Source: Streptomyces sp. NBC_01197 (GTDB taxonomy: Bacteria; Actinomycetota; Actinomycetes; Streptomycetales; Streptomycetaceae). Taken from it: a stretch of 64,000 bases of DNA. Where the stretch lies: contig NZ_CP108569.1 of NCBI RefSeq assembly GCF_036010505.1, positions 3,941,001-4,005,000 of the forward strand. Direction: 5' to 3'. Position 1 is the stretch's first letter. Every line of letters begins with the position of its first letter. The position numbers and the translations under genes were made by a program. Positions 54,190-63,003 of this stretch are shown one piece after another. Below the pieces are notes generated by a model that ran no database searches, was not told the DNA's origin, and saw only the letters and a list, made by a program, of their open reading frames with translations.

Positions 54190-56271
54190 ATGCGGTGGTT
54201 GGTGGGGTGGAGCAGTACTGCCGCGAGCTTCGGCACGGCCGGTTCGCTCGGCGGCGCGGACGAGGGGCGCACGGTCCACCCCGTGGGCTCGCAGCTGCTG
54301 TGGGGCGATCCCGATCCCCTCTGGGCGGTCGGTGACTGGCGGCCGGACGAGGTGCGGGTCATCTCTGTCGACCCCCTCACCCGCCTTGCGGTACTGGGCT
54401 GTTGCGCTGCGACGGACGAGGAGCTGCGGGTCGGCCTGTTCGCCGCGCGCGGCGGCGCGCTGCGCCATCTCACCGCCTGGGCGGGCAGTTACACGGTCGT
54501 CGTACAGTCCGGGCGCCGGGTCACCGTCATCGGCGACCTGGCCGGCGCGCGGCCCGTCTTCCACACCCCCTGGGCCAACGGCACCGCGTACGCCACCGCG
54601 GCCCTTCCCCTCGCCGACCTGGTCGAAGCGCAGCTGGACATCGGCCACTTGGCCGCGCTGCTCGCCTGCCCCGACGTGCCCGAGGCGCTGCGCGACTCGA
54701 CGCCCTACGCCGGGGTGCGGCGCATCCCGCCGGGCCACGCCCTCATCCTGCGCGACGGCTCACGGGAGATCACCGGGTACGAACAGGTGGCCTCGCTCGC
54801 CGTGGCCGCCGCCCAGGTCGACCCGGACCGGGCCGTGGACGGCGTCCGGGACGCGCTCGTCGAAGCCGTACGCGCCCGGCTCACCGCGCCGCGCCACGCC
54901 CCCGAGACGCTGCCGCCCGATCCGGGCCCCGTCCCGGGAATGGGCCCGGCCGAACGGCGCGCCGCGCGCGGGGTCCCGGTGCCCGCCGCCGGAATCGGCG
55001 CCGACCTCTCCGGCGGCAGCGCATCCGCCACCCTCACGCTTCTCGCGGCCGGACTGCCCGGGGTGCCGGGCACGATCCTCGGCCATGGCACGGGCGCCGG
55101 CGAACGCCTCCTCGCCGTGACCTTCAATGACCTCTCCGCGCGGGGCCACGGGCCCGAACTGGAACGGGCGGGCGCCATCGCGGCCAACCCGAGACTGCAC
55201 CACGTGGTCGTCGCGGGGGGCGAAGAGGCCCTGCCGTACGCCGATCTGGAGTCGGGCCCGCTGACCGACGAGCCGGGCCCTTCGCTGATCACATCGGAGC
55301 GCCACCGCCTGCGGCTCGCCGCGGGCAGCGCGGACCACCTGGTGGGCGACGGCGCACGGCAGGTGCTCGACGCGCACCCCGCGCGCCTGGCCGACCTGCT
55401 GATGGACCGCCGCAGACGTCATCTGGTCAAACCGGTCGCCGCGCTGGCCAAAGCGGACGGCTCGGTCCTCATCCCCTTCACCGTCTACCGCGCCGCGCGC
55501 AGACTGGCCCGCACCCCGTACCGCGCGGGCATCGAGGAGGCGGCCGTCCGGCTGCGCGACCGCGATGTCCCTTACGCCGCCGAGGGCTCGACGCTGGACG
55601 CCTCGCTGGCGGCGCTCACCTGGTCACGGCCGGGGCCCGCGGCCCGCTGGCTGACCGGTGAGGCGCTCGCCGAAGTCTCCGTACGCCTCCAGGAGTCGGC
55701 GCTGCGGCCCACCTCGGTGCAGCGCCCAGGCGAGGCCCGCGCACGCGCCGCGCTCGCCCGGTACGCGGCGGACCACCGGATCTTCGAACAGGCGGCGGAG
55801 GTACGGAGCCAGCGCCTGCACGCGCCGTTCCTCGACAACCAGGTGGTACGGGCGGCCCGGCTGCTCCCCGAATCGCTGCGGGTCCAGCCCGGCGCACGGG
55901 CCGAGATCCTCCGTACGGTGCTGGCGGGCGCGGGCATCCACGACCTGCCGGACGGCTGGGGCGCCCCGTCGCACACCACCGCGAAAGCCACGTTCCATCA
56001 GGGGCTGCGCGCCTCGCTCCCCTCGCTGATCGCCCTGTTCGATGCCCCGCTGCTCGCGGACGCCGGCCTGATCGAGGCGCGGGTGGTCCGCAAGGCGCTG
56101 CGCGCGGCTGCCGAGGGGGAGCGGCTGCCGCTCGACGGGCTGGCCGACCTGGTCTCCACGGAGCTGTGGCTGCGCAGACTGCTGGCCAGACGCGGCAGTT
56201 GCTGGACCGGGACAGCGGCACCGAAGCAGCGGGCGGTGGCGGGCGGGGTCGTACCGCGACGGAGCCTTTAG
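54190..56271 (+). CDS. Asparagine-synthase-related protein without glutaminase cysteine
   Basis: A 693-residue two-domain protein. The N-terminal domain has the shape of the class II glutaminase of AsnB (VTVIGDLAGARPVFH, RRIPPGHALIL), but the second residue is Arg, not the catalytic Cys (MRWLVGW), so ammonia release from glutamine is unlikely. The synthetase domain has the PPi loop as GADLSGGSASATLT, where the family has SGGxDS, so the Asp is replaced by Ala. Lasso-peptide cyclases have the same domain layout. No precursor peptide is visible nearby, and the gene appears conserved in Streptomyces. GGAGG sits 7 bases before the ATG. Confidence 0.8.
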   Translation: MRWLVGWSSTAASFGTAGSLGGADEGRTVHPVGSQLLWGDPDPLWAVGDWRPDEVRVISVDPLTRLAVLGCCAATDEELRVGLFAARGGALRHLTAWAGSYTVVVQSGRRVTVIGDLAGARPVFHTPWANGTAYATAALPLADLVEAQLDIGHLAALLACPDVPEALRDSTPYAGVRRIPPGHALILRDGSREITGYEQVASLAVAAAQVDPDRAVDGVRDALVEAVRARLTAPRHAPETLPPDPGPVPGMGPAERRAARGVPVPAAGIGADLSGGSASATLTLLAAGLPGVPGTILGHGTGAGERLLAVTFNDLSARGHGPELERAGAIAANPRLHHVVVAGGEEALPYADLESGPLTDEPGPSLITSERHRLRLAAGSADHLVGDGARQVLDAHPARLADLLMDRRRRHLVKPVAALAKADGSVLIPFTVYRAARRLARTPYRAGIEEAAVRLRDRDVPYAAEGSTLDASLAALTWSRPGPAARWLTGEALAEVSVRLQESALRPTSVQRPGEARARAALARYAADHRIFEQAAEVRSQRLHAPFLDNQVVRAARLLPESLRVQPGARAEILRTVLAGAGIHDLPDGWGAPSHTTAKATFHQGLRASLPSLIALFDAPLLADAGLIEARVVRKALRAAAEGERLPLDGLADLVSTELWLRRLLARRGSCWTGTAAPKQRAVAGGVVPRRSL

Positions 56272-56306
56272 GGGCAGGGCAGGGCAGGGCAGGGCAGGGC
56301 AGGGCA
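56272..56306. repeat. (GGGCA)7 microsatellite
   Basis: Seven exact copies of GGGCA lie immediately after the stop codon of the asparagine-synthase-like gene, between it and the convergent sigma-factor gene. Confidence 0.95.
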
Positions 56307-56340
56307 GGGGCTCGCGGGACGGGGGTGGGATCGGGTCCGG

Positions 56341-58287
56341 TCAGCTGCAGCTGATCTGTGACTGCGCCCAGTCGGCCACCGCCACCGAGCCGAAGGGGCC
56401 GCTCCGTTCGACCACGAGCCGGAGCGTCCGGTGGCCCGCGAGCCCGACCCGCACGTGCACCGCCGGATCCCTGCCGTGCACCACGGCCGAACGCCACAGC
56501 AGGGACTGGTCCCCGTACACCGAGAAGCGCACCGCCCCGAGCCCGAGCGACATGTCGTCAATACCGGCCAGCGCTTCATAGGTGGAGCACTGGCGGTTGA
56601 GCTGGACGGTCACGCTGGACGGGGCGTGCACGCTGATACCGCGGTTGTACTGGGTCCCCCGCATGGCCAACTGACGGCGCTGCCACACCGGGCCGCTGTC
56701 CTTGAGGCTGAGCTCGGGCTCGGTGTGGTCGCCGACGAGCGAGTAGTCAAGGGCGGCCACCTGGTAGACGGCCGGTGCGGGCGGCGGAGGTGTCGGAGTC
56801 GGAGTCGGGGCGGGCTTCGGGGGTGGGGTGGGTTCGGTCGGCGTCGGCGCTGGCTTCGAGGGCTTGGGAGCGGGCTTCGGGGGTACCGGCGTGGGCTTCG
56901 GCTTGGGGGCGGGTTTGGGCGCGGGCGCCGGGGGAGCGGGCGGTGCCTTCGGCCGTGGGGGCGGTGGCGTGGGTTTGGCCGGTACGACGGGCTGCGCGAC
57001 CGGGGGCGCGGCGTGCGGCGCCGGTCGGGGAGCGTCGCTGCCGGACAGCGCGAACGCCAGACCGGCGGCCGCCGCGACGACGACGCCGGCGGCGATACCG
57101 GCCTTGGCGGGCACGCCGAGCCCTTCGGACGCGGCAGCGGCCCCGCCCGCCGAACTCCCGCCCGACGCCGCGGCGGCACCGGCCCCGGCGGCCCCGGCCG
57201 CGCCGCCCGCGACGAGCCCGGCGGCCTTGAGCGCGGACCCACCGGCGAACCAGCCGATGACCGCGATCGGAACGAGCCCGGGAATCCCGGCGTTGACGTC
57301 CTTGAGCTCGCCCACCGCGAGCCGGCACTTGGCGCACTCCTCCAGATGCTTCCGCAGCCCCCGCTCGGCCCGCATCCGCAGGCCGCCGCGGGCGTAAGCG
57401 CCGAGCCGGTCGGCATACTGCGCGCAGTCGCCGCCCGCGGTGAGCGTCTGACTCACATGGGCCTGGAGGTAGGCCTGCTTGAGCCCTTCACGGGCCCGGC
57501 TGGCCAGGACCGCGGTGGCATTGGCCGTCAGCCCGAACAGCGGGGCGACGTCGCTCGGGGACTCCTCCTCCACGGTGGTGTGCCAGAGGACTGCCTGCCA
57601 GCGCTCAGGCAGCGACCGGAACGCCTCCATGGCCAGCGACTTCTCGGCGATCCGCATGGCCTGGACATCGGCGCCCAGATCCAGCGTGTCCTGGTCGGAC
57701 ACCTCGGACGACGAGGACCTGGCGGCCCGGTCGGCGAAGACGGCGAAGTCCTCGACCAGCTGTTCCCGCTTGGCGGTCTTCGTCCATGCCGCGGCGACCC
57801 GGCGAACCGTGGTCAGCAGATAGGCCCGGACCGCCTGCTCGGGTCCCGCCCCGCGCCGTACCGCCTGCAGCGTGCGCGCGAACACCTCGGCCGTCAGGTC
57901 GTCGGCGGTGTGCGCGTCGCGGCAGCAGGTACGGGCATAGCGGCGCACCGCGTCGGAGTGCCTGCGGAACAGTTCCTCGTAGGCGCTGTCGACGCTGCCG
58001 GCGCCGGCGGTGCTGTCGGTGCCGTCCCGCATCTGCGCGATCAGTTCGGCGTCCGACGGCGGCAGGTCCAGGGCGCGTGGCGGCGGAAGCACCCCGCTGC
58101 CGCCGCCCTCACGCTGCTGGGGCACGCTGGCCGACCATTCGCCGCCCGGAGGCGGCCCTGGCTGCGACCCCGCCTGCCCGGTTGGCTCCCCGGACATCTT
58201 CCCGGGCGGCTGCCCCGGGCCCTGCCCGGGCAGCGGCTGCGCCCCGTCGGCCTCGCCGAGTGGCTCGTCCCGCCCCTCAATGCTCAT
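56341..58287 (-). CDS. ECF-type sigma factor fused to zinc-finger, membrane anchor and NPCBM domain
   Basis: A 648-residue fusion. After a disordered N-terminus, sigma region 2 is at about residues 98-165 (YEELFRRHSDAVRRYARTC, DDLTAEVFARTLQ), region 4 at about 220-270 (FRSLPERWQAVLWHTTVEE, DVAPLFGLTANATAVLASRA), and a zf-HC2 anti-sigma-like motif at about 290-325 (H-x3-C-x2-C in HLEECAKC). Hydrophobic segments follow at 335-372 and 393-415, then a Pro/Lys spacer (about 425-505) and a C-terminal NPCBM-like carbohydrate-binding domain (YNRGISVHAPSSV, GIDDM). The parts suggest a sigma factor tied to the membrane with a glycan-sensing domain outside. It is divergent from TetR with a 340-bp gap holding 15-bp repeats. 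Confidence 0.87.
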   Translation of the reverse strand: MSIEGRDEPLGEADGAQPLPGQGPGQPPGKMSGEPTGQAGSQPGPPPGGEWSASVPQQREGGGSGVLPPPRALDLPPSDAELIAQMRDGTDSTAGAGSVDSAYEELFRRHSDAVRRYARTCCRDAHTADDLTAEVFARTLQAVRRGAGPEQAVRAYLLTTVRRVAAAWTKTAKREQLVEDFAVFADRAARSSSSEVSDQDTLDLGADVQAMRIAEKSLAMEAFRSLPERWQAVLWHTTVEEESPSDVAPLFGLTANATAVLASRAREGLKQAYLQAHVSQTLTAGGDCAQYADRLGAYARGGLRMRAERGLRKHLEECAKCRLAVGELKDVNAGIPGLVPIAVIGWFAGGSALKAAGLVAGGAAGAAGAGAAAASGGSSAGGAAAASEGLGVPAKAGIAAGVVVAAAAGLAFALSGSDAPRPAPHAAPPVAQPVVPAKPTPPPPRPKAPPAPPAPAPKPAPKPKPTPVPPKPAPKPSKPAPTPTEPTPPPKPAPTPTPTPPPPAPAVYQVAALDYSLVGDHTEPELSLKDSGPVWQRRQLAMRGTQYNRGISVHAPSSVTVQLNRQCSTYEALAGIDDMSLGLGAVRFSVYGDQSLLWRSAVVHGRDPAVHVRVGLAGHRTLRLVVERSGPFGSVAVADWAQSQISCS

Positions 58288-58628
58288 CGCGGAAAGCCCC
58301 CGTACCTACCTCAGACCAGAACACCGGCCAAGACTTGCACGGCGGGGGCTATGACCGGCCACTCGCGTTCGGCAACCACTCATCCGGGGAGTCTTCCCGA
58401 ATCGGAGCACTAACTGTCACCCGTTAGGGGAAGGCTCAACTAATTGTCCCCAGAGCCCGGATGAGTGATGCCGAGGAACCGGCCGACTGCAAAGCAGCCG
58501 ATTGCAAAGCAGCCCACTGCGGGACAGTCGACTACGGGACAGCCGACCGTGATGCGGGTGCCGCCGATACGGGCACTGCCGATACGGCGCCCGAAGCGGG
58601 GCGCCCCGCCGGCCCGCCACCCCCGCGC
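58288..58628. other. Sigma/TetR spacer with 15-bp tandem repeats
   Basis: No conserved gene is evident. An AT-richer part (58390-58450) probably holds the sigma-gene promoter. From 58485 to 58590 a 15-bp repeat occurs (see the separate repeat feature). A plus-strand frame (58461-58679) would encode repeated ADCKA-like pentapeptides but lacks a good start and overlaps the TetR gene end. Confidence 0.5.
58485..58592. repeat. 15-bp degenerate tandem repeat array
   Basis: Units start at 58485, 58500, 58515, 58530 and 58545 (GACTGCAAAGCAGCC, GATTGCAAAGCAGCC, CACTGCGGGACAGTC, GACTACGGGACAGCC and a weaker one). GCCGATACGG recurs at 58563 and 58578, again 15 bp apart. Confidence 0.85.
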
Positions 58629-59411
58629 TCAAGCCGGACGGGAGCGCAGACCCTCCAGCAGGATGTCCAGCAGCCGTGAGGACGCGGCCGCCTGCTGTGC
58701 CGAGTCGGGCAGTGTAGGCGCCGCCGTGGCTATCACCAGCAGGACGTCCGCCACGGTGACATCGCCCCGCAACTCGCCTGCTGTGTGGGCCCGGTCCACC
58801 AGCCTGCCCACGACCTCCAGCAGCTCCACTGGCCCCGCGCTGTCGGCCGAGAGACCGGGCAGCGCGGCGGTCGACGGCGGTTCCCCGGCGACCCGGGAGG
58901 CCGACCGCTGCTGCGGTACGCGCGTCTGGTCCGGGGAGGCATCAGGCACGCCCGTCAATGGCCCCCCGCCGAGGGCGACATCACCGATTTCAGCCGCTTC
59001 GGCCGCCCCCACGCGCAGCACCTGGGGCGGCAGCAGCCGTCCCGCACCCGAGGCCACCGACGTCCGCAGGAACCGCGAGAGCGCGGACCACGGTTCGTCC
59101 TCCTGCCCAAGTGCCGTACGGGCCTGCTCCGTCAGGCGGGCGGTCTCCTCCTCGGCTATCCGGCTGACCAGGACGTCCTTGCTCGGGAAGCGGCGGTACA
59201 CGGTGCCGACCCCGACTCTCGCCCGGCGCGCCACGTCCTCCATCGGCGCGCCGTACCCGAGCTCGCCGAACACCTCGCGGGCGGCCCGCAGTACGTGCTC
59301 CAGATTGCGCTGTGCGTCCACGCGAAGGGGCGCAGAGCGCGTGCCCGCGCCCGCCCGTCCGCTGCTCTCAGCCGGGACAGTGGCCTGCCAACGAGCGTCC
59401 TGAATGTGCAT
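58629..59411 (-). CDS. TetR-family transcriptional regulator
   Basis: A 260-residue repressor. The helix-turn-helix lies at about residues 32-78: HVLRAAREVFGELGYGAPMEDVARRARVGVGTVYRRFPSKD. The C-terminal domain is helical with an Ala/Gly/Ser-rich central insertion. The ATG at 59411 has GGGGGA upstream; an extended frame before it is not conserved. It lies divergent to the type II NADH dehydrogenase (290-bp gap), a possible target. Confidence 0.92.
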   Translation of the reverse strand: MHIQDARWQATVPAESSGRAGAGTRSAPLRVDAQRNLEHVLRAAREVFGELGYGAPMEDVARRARVGVGTVYRRFPSKDVLVSRIAEEETARLTEQARTALGQEDEPWSALSRFLRTSVASGAGRLLPPQVLRVGAAEAAEIGDVALGGGPLTGVPDASPDQTRVPQQRSASRVAGEPPSTAALPGLSADSAGPVELLEVVGRLVDRAHTAGELRGDVTVADVLLVIATAAPTLPDSAQQAAASSRLLDILLEGLRSRPA

Positions 59412-59701
59412 ATGCGATCCCCCGGTAATGATGTCTCCCCCCGGAGACTCCCCGCCTGGTCCCGCCGGGGCCGAACCCCAATACCCCGGCGAACTACGAA
59501 CATAGTTGAGCAGGGGGCGATTCAGAAGGGGGTCGTTCCGCACGGTGCGCCTCCCGATCGGAGTATGGGCCTGGACTCTCCCTGTTCCACCCCGGTGCCC
59601 GCTGACCGTCCCACCCGCTGACCTGCGGCCCTTCCCTTCACGAGGGGAAACACTCCGCTGCGGCGCGCCGGTGTTCTCCGGTCACACAATTTGTCGGGCC
59701 T

Positions 59702-61126
59702 GTGGACAAAGTCGAGCGCCCGTTGCCTCATGGGACAGTGACTGCTCCCCTCTCCCACGAGACGAACCCCGGGTCCGGCCAGGGACCCCGGGCCGGCACG
59801 CGCATTCTCGTGGTCGGCGGCGGCTACGTGGGTCTGTACACGGCGCTGCGTCTCCAGCGGAAGCTGAAGGACGGCGAAGCAGAGATCACCGTGGTCACTC
59901 CCGACCCCTATATGACGTACCAGCCGTTCCTCCCCGAGGCCGCTGCCGGTTCCATCTCGCCCCGCCATGTCGTCGTGCCGCTCAGACGACTCCTCGACAA
60001 GTGCCGGATCGTCATCGGTGAAGCCACCGCCGTCAACCACGCCGAGCACACGGCGACCGTGACCACGCTCGCGGGCGCCGATGACGGCACCGGCGCGATG
60101 GAGATCGCCTACGACGAACTCGTGCTGGCCCCGGGTTCCGTGTCCCGCACCCTGCCGATCCCGGGCCTCGCCGAGTACGGCATCGGCTTCAAGAGCATCG
60201 AAGAGGCCATCGGCCTGCGCAACCACGTCATCGAGCAGATGGACATCGCCTCGTCGACCCGCGACCCCGCGATCCGCGACGCCGCGCTCACCTTCGTCTT
60301 CGTCGGCGGCGGCTACGCGGGCGTCGAAGCGCTCGCCGAGCTGGAGGACATGGCGCGCTACGCGGCGCGCTACTACCACAATGTCGACCGCGAGGACATG
60401 AGCTGGATCCTGGTGGAGGCCGCCGACCGCATCCTCCCCGAAGTCGGCCAGGAGATGGGCGAGTACGCGGTCCGTGAGCTGCGCAACCGCAACATCGACG
60501 TACGCCTGGAAACCCGGCTGGACAGCTGCGACCACCGGGTCGCCGTGCTGAGCGACGGCGCCCGCTTCCCCAACCGGACCCTCGTCTGGACCGCGGGGGT
60601 CAAACCGAACCCGGTCCTCGCCGCCAGCGACCTCCCGCTCAACGACCGCGGTCGGCTGCGCTGCACGGCGCAGCTCACCGTTGAAGGGACCACCCATGCC
60701 TGGGCGGCGGGGGATGCGGCGGCGGTCCCGGACCTCACGTCGGACGAGCCCGGCGCGGAGACCGCGCCCAACGCACAGCACGCCGTGCGCCAGGCGAAGG
60801 TGCTCGCGGAGAACCTCGTCGCCTCACTGCATGGCAGGCCGCTCAGCAACTACGAGCACACGTACGCGGGTTCGGTCGCCTCGCTCGGCCTCCACAAAGG
60901 TGTCGCCCACATCTACGGACGGAAGGTGAAGGGCTACCCTGCCTGGTTCATGCACCGCGCGTACCACCTCAGCCGTATACCCACCTTCAACCGGAAGGCC
61001 AAGGTCCTCGCCGAGTGGACGCTCGCCGGACTCTTCAAGCGCGAGATCGTTTCGCTCGGTTCGCTGGAACACCCGCGGGCCGAATTCGAATGGGCCGCCG
61101 GCGGCGACCGCCCGCAGCGGGACTGA
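59702..61126 (+). CDS. Type II NADH dehydrogenase (FAD-dependent)
   Basis: A 474-residue flavoprotein. The FAD fold is ILVVGGGYVGLYTALRL near residue 35, the NADH fold is FVFVGGGYAGVEALAELEDMA near residue 200, and the third FAD motif is HAWAAGDAAAVPD. It also contains MTYQPFLPEAAAGSISPRHVVVPLR and the C-terminal FNRKAKVLAEWTLAGLFKRE, which probably forms the amphipathic membrane-binding helix. It passes electrons from NADH to menaquinone without proton pumping. Start GTG 59702 or GTG 59738 is possible; neither has a clear ribosome-binding site. Confidence 0.92.
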   Translation: MDKVERPLPHGTVTAPLSHETNPGSGQGPRAGTRILVVGGGYVGLYTALRLQRKLKDGEAEITVVTPDPYMTYQPFLPEAAAGSISPRHVVVPLRRLLDKCRIVIGEATAVNHAEHTATVTTLAGADDGTGAMEIAYDELVLAPGSVSRTLPIPGLAEYGIGFKSIEEAIGLRNHVIEQMDIASSTRDPAIRDAALTFVFVGGGYAGVEALAELEDMARYAARYYHNVDREDMSWILVEAADRILPEVGQEMGEYAVRELRNRNIDVRLETRLDSCDHRVAVLSDGARFPNRTLVWTAGVKPNPVLAASDLPLNDRGRLRCTAQLTVEGTTHAWAAGDAAAVPDLTSDEPGAETAPNAQHAVRQAKVLAENLVASLHGRPLSNYEHTYAGSVASLGLHKGVAHIYGRKVKGYPAWFMHRAYHLSRIPTFNRKAKVLAEWTLAGLFKREIVSLGSLEHPRAEFEWAAGGDRPQRD

Positions 61127-61271
61127 CGCCGACAGTGCAGCCGGTCACACTTGGCGTGTGACCATAGGCGGGCCCAGACCCGCACAGAACACCCCGTACG
61201 GCCCGGATCCCCCCGCCGGGTGAGCAGCAGGTCCCAGCCGTCCCGTCACGACAAACGAGGCTTGAAAAGCA

Positions 61272-62951
61272 GTGAACTTCACGCGCTGGAGCTCCCGGCT
61301 CCCCGGAACGCAGCGCCGCGCCGCCGCGCGGACCGACCACAGTTCCGTGCCCGCGGCCCGCGGTGAATCCGGCCGGCCCCGGGGCCGGGAAGCCGAGTTG
61401 ACCGCTGACACCGACCGGCTCCCGGCGCTGGACGAGCTCTCCGTACGGGAGATCCTCGGCAGCCTGCCCGCGCTGGTCGCCCTCGTGTACGGAGCCGAGC
61501 ACCGCGTCGCCTACGTCAACGAGGCCTATACCGCGGCCTTCGGCCCCCGCTCCACCGGCGAGTGCGGGACCGACGAACTGCCCGAACTCGCCGAGCTGGG
61601 GCTGTTCCCGCTGATGGACCAGGTACTCCGCAGTGGAACCCCTCGTACCGTCAAGTCCCGCCGGGTGCGGTCCGGTCCGGGCGCGGGCTCGTACACGGTG
61701 ACCTGCACTCCGGTCCCCAACCTCCCGGAGCACGGCGGGGTCCTCGTCTTCGCCGCCGACGTCTCCGACCACGCCGACGCCGTCGAACGACTGCGGACCA
61801 GCGAGCGCAGACAGCGCGAGACGGCAGTCACCCTCCAGCGCTCACTGCTCCCCCAGGAGCTGGAGCAGCCCGACGACCTGCGCATCGCGGCCACCTACCA
61901 GCCGGGCGGCACGGACGCGGCCGTCGGAGGCGACTGGTACGACGTGATCACCCTCGGCGCCGGGCGCACGGCCCTGGTCATCGGCGATGTGATGGGCCGC
62001 GGGGTCCGGGCCGCCGCCGTCATGGGGCAGCTCCGCACGGCCGTCCGTGCCTACGCCCGGCTCGACCTGCCGCCGCACGAGATCCTGCAGCTCCTCGACG
62101 GCCTCGCCTCGGAGATCGACCCCAACCAGATCGCCACCTGCCTCTACGCGGTCCACGACCCCAACGAGGGGCGCCTGGTCTACGCATCGGCCGGCCATCT
62201 GCCGGTGCTGGTCCGGGACGAGGACGGCACGGTACGCCGTGCCGCCGACCCGACAGGACCGCCGCTCGGGACGGGCGGCTGGCAGCACACCTCGGACTCG
62301 ATCGCGCTGCCGCCCGGCTCCGCCGCCGTGCTCTACACCGACGGCCTGGTGGAGCGCCGGGGCGAGGACATCGACGAGGGCCTGGCTGCTCTGGAGCGGG
62401 CACTGTCCGGTGCTTCCGGTACCCCGCAGGTCGTCTGTGACCGGCTGATCCGCTCACTCGGCGTCACGGCCGAGCACGACGACGATGTCGCGGTCCTGGT
62501 CGTCCAGCACCCCGCGCGTACCGGCCCGGCCGCCGAGCTGTTCCACAACGCGGCGCTGGACCTGCTGGGCGGGGTGGAAGCGGCTCCCCGCGCGCGGGCC
62601 TTCGCCTCCGGCGTGCTGACGTCCTGGAGGTTTCACGTGGAACTTCACGATCTGGGAGTTCTGGCCGCCAGCGAACTCGTCGCCAACTCCCTCCAGCACG
62701 GCACCCCGCCGATGCGGCTGCGACTGCGCAGGACCGACCGGCGGCTGATCATCGAGGTGACGGACGGCGACGACCATCTGCCGCGCCGCCGCCGCGCGGA
62801 ACCCGCTGACGAGGCGGGCCGCGGTATCTCGATCATCGCGACGATCGCCTCGTCCTGGGGCTCCCGCCGTACACCGGGGGGCGGGAAGGCGGTCTGGTGC
62901 GAGTTCGCCCTTCCCGAGAACACGACGGCCCGGCCGGCCCCCCGCCCGTAA
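61272..62951 (+). CDS. PAS / SpoIIE phosphatase / HATPase anti-sigma-type protein
   Basis: A 559-residue signalling protein. A PAS domain lies at about residues 65-170 (LVYGAEHRVAYVNEAYTAAF). The SpoIIE PP2C domain follows (VGGDWYDV, IGDVMGRGVRAAAVM, ASAGHLPVLV, LYTDGLVERR, HDDDVAVLVV), then an HATPase_c domain of the RsbW type (ELVANSLQHG, IEVTDGDD, GRGISII). The phosphatase can reactivate an anti-anti-sigma factor while the ATPase domain acts as kinase/anti-sigma. No sigma partner is adjacent. The GTG start has GAGG upstream at slightly long spacing. Confidence 0.93.
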   Translation: MNFTRWSSRLPGTQRRAAARTDHSSVPAARGESGRPRGREAELTADTDRLPALDELSVREILGSLPALVALVYGAEHRVAYVNEAYTAAFGPRSTGECGTDELPELAELGLFPLMDQVLRSGTPRTVKSRRVRSGPGAGSYTVTCTPVPNLPEHGGVLVFAADVSDHADAVERLRTSERRQRETAVTLQRSLLPQELEQPDDLRIAATYQPGGTDAAVGGDWYDVITLGAGRTALVIGDVMGRGVRAAAVMGQLRTAVRAYARLDLPPHEILQLLDGLASEIDPNQIATCLYAVHDPNEGRLVYASAGHLPVLVRDEDGTVRRAADPTGPPLGTGGWQHTSDSIALPPGSAAVLYTDGLVERRGEDIDEGLAALERALSGASGTPQVVCDRLIRSLGVTAEHDDDVAVLVVQHPARTGPAAELFHNAALDLLGGVEAAPRARAFASGVLTSWRFHVELHDLGVLAASELVANSLQHGTPPMRLRLRRTDRRLIIEVTDGDDHLPRRRRAEPADEAGRGISIIATIASSWGSRRTPGGGKAVWCEFALPENTTARPAPRP

Positions 62952-63003
62952 GCCCCTCTGCTCTGCGGGCTGCCAGGTGCCGGAGGCCCGGGCCGGCCGG
63001 CCG

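Noticed and set aside
54100..54190. Lasso-peptide precursor upstream of the asparagine-synthase-like gene
   Set aside because: No short frame with a leader and a Gly/Cys/Ser core plus ring acidic residue was found, and no protease or RRE gene is adjacent.
58461..58679. Plus-strand pentapeptide-repeat protein gene
   Set aside because: Start context is poor, it overlaps the end of the TetR gene, and only a few units are present; kept as a repeat only.
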